Shown here: piece after piece, positions 61,874 to 64,000 of the stretch
How positions within the stretch are numbered: the stretch's first letter is position 1
Layout: every line of letters starts with the position of its first letter
Assembly: GCF_900129215.1 (NCBI RefSeq)
Contig: NZ_FQUQ01000007.1
Location: 186,001-250,000, forward strand
From: Pedobacter caeni
GTDB lineage: Bacteria > Bacteroidota > Bacteroidia > Sphingobacteriales > Sphingobacteriaceae
Direction of reading: 5' to 3'
Length of the DNA stretch: 64,000 nt
Notes under the pieces: model-generated
What the model was told of the DNA's origin: nothing
Database searches by the model: none
Seen by the model: only the letters and a program-made list of their open reading frames with translations
Position numbers and translations under genes: made by a program

Positions 61874-63100
61874 ATGAAAGACCTGTTAAAAAAATTCGAA
61901 GAGAAAAGACCTGAAATTGTTTTTGAGTGGAAAGATAAAGAATCTGAAGCCGAAGGCTGGGTGGTGATCAACTCTCTGCGTGGCGGAGCAGCAGGCGGGG
62001 GTACCCGTATGCGTAAAGGCCTGGATAAAAGAGAAGTGGAATCCCTTGCAAAAACAATGGAAGTGAAGTTTACTGTTTCCGGCCCCCCGATAGGAGGTGC
62101 TAAATCCGGAATCAACTTCGACCCTGCAGATCCGAGAAAAAAGGAAGTTCTGGACAGGTGGTATAAAGCGGTGATGCCTTTGTTGAAAAGTTATTATGGT
62201 ACCGGAGGAGATCTGAATATCGACGAGATCCATGAAGTGATCCCGATCACTGAAAATTACGGACTATGGCACCCTCAGGAAGGGGTCATCAATGGGCATT
62301 ATCAGGCCAGAGAGAACGAACGGATCCATCAGATTGGCCAATTGCGCTATGGGGTTTCCAAGGTCCTGGAAGATCTCAATTACACTCCTGACATCAAAAG
62401 AAAATATAAGGTTGCTGATATGATCACCGGATATGGTGTGGCAGAGTCCATCAGACATTTTTATTACATCTGGGGTGGTAAAATTGCCGGAAAAAAGGTC
62501 ATTATTCAGGGCTGGGGCAACGTTGCTGCAGCTGCGGGTTATTACCTTGCCCAGCATGGGGTGAAGGTTGTTGGCATTATTGACCGCGTTGGCGGGCTGA
62601 TCAACAAGGAAGGGTTCTCACTGGAAGAGATCATTGATCTGTTTAATAAAAGAGAAGGAAATACCCTGGTATCTCCAAATCTGATTCCTTTTGAACAGGC
62701 AAGTAAAGAGATCTGGAACATTGGTGCGGAAATATTTGTTCCTGCGGCGGCTTCCCGATTGGTTCAGCAAGCAGAAGTAGATCAAATGATATCTGCAGGG
62801 CTGGAGGTCATCGCTTGTGGTGCAAACGTTCCTTTTGCAGATAAAGAAATCTTTTTTGGAAGCATTATGGAGCATGCCGATAGCCATGTTGCCGTCATTC
62901 CTGATTTCATTTCCAACTGTGGAATGGCAAGGGTTTTTGCTTATCTGATGCAGCGAAATGTGGAGATGAGTGATGATGCGATTTTTACTGATGCTTCCAA
63001 TATCATTTACAATGCTATGGTGAACATCCACAAACAATCTTCAGCTAAGAAAGAATTGTCCAAAACCGCATTTGAAATTGCATTAAAACAATTAATATAA
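61874..63100 (+). CDS. Glu/Leu/Phe/Val-type amino acid dehydrogenase
   Basis: A 408-residue NAD(P)-dependent amino acid dehydrogenase. The substrate domain has PPIGGAKSGINFDP with catalytic Lys77 and GTGGDLNIDE with catalytic Asp113. The Rossmann domain has GWGNVAAAAG (213-222), and VIACGANVPF follows. Glutamate dehydrogenases usually read GGAKGGI; the GGAKSGI form and the extra glycine-rich stretch (RGGAAGGGTRMRKG) leave the true substrate open. The start is the ATG at 61874. A channel gene follows 9 bp later. Confidence 0.9.
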   Translation: MKDLLKKFEEKRPEIVFEWKDKESEAEGWVVINSLRGGAAGGGTRMRKGLDKREVESLAKTMEVKFTVSGPPIGGAKSGINFDPADPRKKEVLDRWYKAVMPLLKSYYGTGGDLNIDEIHEVIPITENYGLWHPQEGVINGHYQARENERIHQIGQLRYGVSKVLEDLNYTPDIKRKYKVADMITGYGVAESIRHFYYIWGGKIAGKKVIIQGWGNVAAAAGYYLAQHGVKVVGIIDRVGGLINKEGFSLEEIIDLFNKREGNTLVSPNLIPFEQASKEIWNIGAEIFVPAAASRLVQQAEVDQMISAGLEVIACGANVPFADKEIFFGSIMEHADSHVAVIPDFISNCGMARVFAYLMQRNVEMSDDAIFTDASNIIYNAMVNIHKQSSAKKELSKTAFEIALKQLI

Positions 63101-63109
63101 TAATATAAG

Positions 63110-64000
63110 ATGGACAGTCCGTTTTTTGAGCAAATATTCTGGGGAAACAGCATTAAAGATTACTGTGTTTTTGCAGGAATTTTACTATTTGGGGTGCTAT
63201 TCAAGAAAATCATATCCCGCTTACTGAGCCTCTTGTTGTTTCGCTTGTTTAAAAAATTCGCCTCTGCAGTCAAGGACGATACTTTCGTTTCATTACTGTT
63301 GCAGCCGATTGCCTTTTTCATCAGTCTCTGTTCTTATTATCTGGCGATTAACCAATTAAAACACCCTTTAAATGTGGTGCTATTTGGCTATGCCAAGCAA
63401 ATTGAAAAGACAAAAGAAACGGTACATGTTACACTCGGACAAGCAATAGATAAAGTCTTTCTCTTTCTCATTATACTCTCCGTTTTTTGGATCATATTGA
63501 GAATCATTGACTTTATTGCTCATGTATTGAAGTTTAAGGCCTCTCTTACCGCGGATCGTGCAGACGACCAGCTGGTTCCTTTTTTAAAGGAGCTCACCAA
63601 GACCATCATCTGTTTCTTTGGCTTTTTTGTGCTCCTTGGTTATGTTTTCGAAATCAATGTCCTCACGCTCATCACCGGCTTAGGAATTGGAGGTATAGCC
63701 ATTGCCCTGGCGGCAAAGGAAAGCCTGGAGAACCTGATTGGTTCATTTACGATCTTCCTTGACAAACCATTTACAGTTGGAGATGTGGTGAAGGTTGATG
63801 GAGTCGAGGGAACGATCGATAAAGTAGGTTTTAGAAGCACCAGGCTGATTAGTCCGGATAAAACGACCATTGTCATTCCCAACAGGGCAATGATTGATGG
63901 TGTACTGGAAAATGTAACGAGAAGAGAGTTCCGCAGGGTAAATTTCTTCATTGGTATCACTTATGAAACGCCTGCTGCGAGCATAAAGGAGATTTTGGCT
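63110..64000 (+). CDS. Mechanosensitive ion channel (MscS family), cut by window end
   Basis: The ATG at 63110 opens a frame that runs to the window edge (297 codons seen). There are several membrane segments (about 20-40, 65-85, 125-150, 165-185). The pore helix and beta domain follow: LITGLGIGGIAIALAAKES, then GSFTIFLDKPFTVGDVVKV and VIPNRAMIDGVLENVTRR. MscS channels open under membrane tension during osmotic downshock. It is 9 bp after the dehydrogenase gene, probably one transcript. The C-terminal end is not visible. Confidence 0.9.
   Translation, partial: MDSPFFEQIFWGNSIKDYCVFAGILLFGVLFKKIISRLLSLLLFRLFKKFASAVKDDTFVSLLLQPIAFFISLCSYYLAINQLKHPLNVVLFGYAKQIEKTKETVHVTLGQAIDKVFLFLIILSVFWIILRIIDFIAHVLKFKASLTADRADDQLVPFLKELTKTIICFFGFFVLLGYVFEINVLTLITGLGIGGIAIALAAKESLENLIGSFTIFLDKPFTVGDVVKVDGVEGTIDKVGFRSTRLISPDKTTIVIPNRAMIDGVLENVTRREFRRVNFFIGITYETPAASIKEILA

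Overview
The window looks like a chromosomal segment of a Bacteroidota bacterium of the Sphingobacteriaceae, most like Pedobacter; the genus is a judgement from protein recognition, not from a search. Pointers are the LpxC-FabZ fusion, the response-regulator/PglZ protein PorX (type IX secretion control), DUF4175 and SbsA-Ig lipoproteins, an EF-P with the tip PGNLRAF, bS16 with a long acidic tail, and promoters of the Bacteroidota type (TTTG or TTG, 19-20 bp, then TAnnTTTG). Start codons generally lack a strong Shine-Dalgarno sequence. No rRNA, tRNA, CRISPR array, insertion sequence or prophage was seen.

Layout. 0-6 kb (minus strand): a lipid A/envelope operon lpxD - lpxC/fabZ - lpxA - ABC ATPase, then efp with its own promoter and terminator, and an HD phosphohydrolase. 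6-16 kb: porX, tsaE, an alanine dehydrogenase-like gene and a secreted D-Ala-D-Ala dipeptidase face a minus-strand operon of a PBP4-type carboxypeptidase, an AONS-like PLP enzyme and a histidine phosphatase; then an aspartyl protease, a lipoprotein, a cold-shock protein and a phosphodiesterase. 16-23 kb: a giant DUF4175 membrane/coiled-coil protein, ybeY, a tiny orphan exported peptide and an ABC-F ATPase.

23-30.3 kb is the chromosome-biology part: a 1.18 kb gene-poor stretch with a degenerate tandem repeat array, two parS-like sites directly before mnmG, then mnmG, an Ig-like lipoprotein, a gamma-carbonic anhydrase homologue and nadB. An AT-rich 400 bp gap with DnaA boxes before nadA is a candidate replication origin. 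30-40 kb: nadA, thiL, rmuC, an amino-acid-oxidase-like flavoprotein, a membrane zinc peptidase, apaG, dusB, a CPBP protease, cdsA and an 11-bp tandem repeat. 40-57 kb: mfd, DUF2752/TM2 proteins, a Nif3-like protein, a zinc-ribbon coiled coil, a TPR protein, a FabH-like synthase, a LutC-domain protein, ftsH, rsfS, birA, a split DsbD system and pfkA. 57-64 kb: rpsP-rimM-trmD and rplS, the usual translation cluster interrupted by three small HTH-like genes, then a Glu/Leu/Phe/Val-type dehydrogenase and a mechanosensitive channel cut by the window end.

Most genes are core housekeeping. The unusual signals lie mainly in non-coding DNA: the parS pair and origin candidate, the two repeat arrays, promoters placed so close to start codons that the mRNAs should be leaderless, a terminator written inside a convergent gene, and the regulator island between trmD and rplS with a shared upstream motif.
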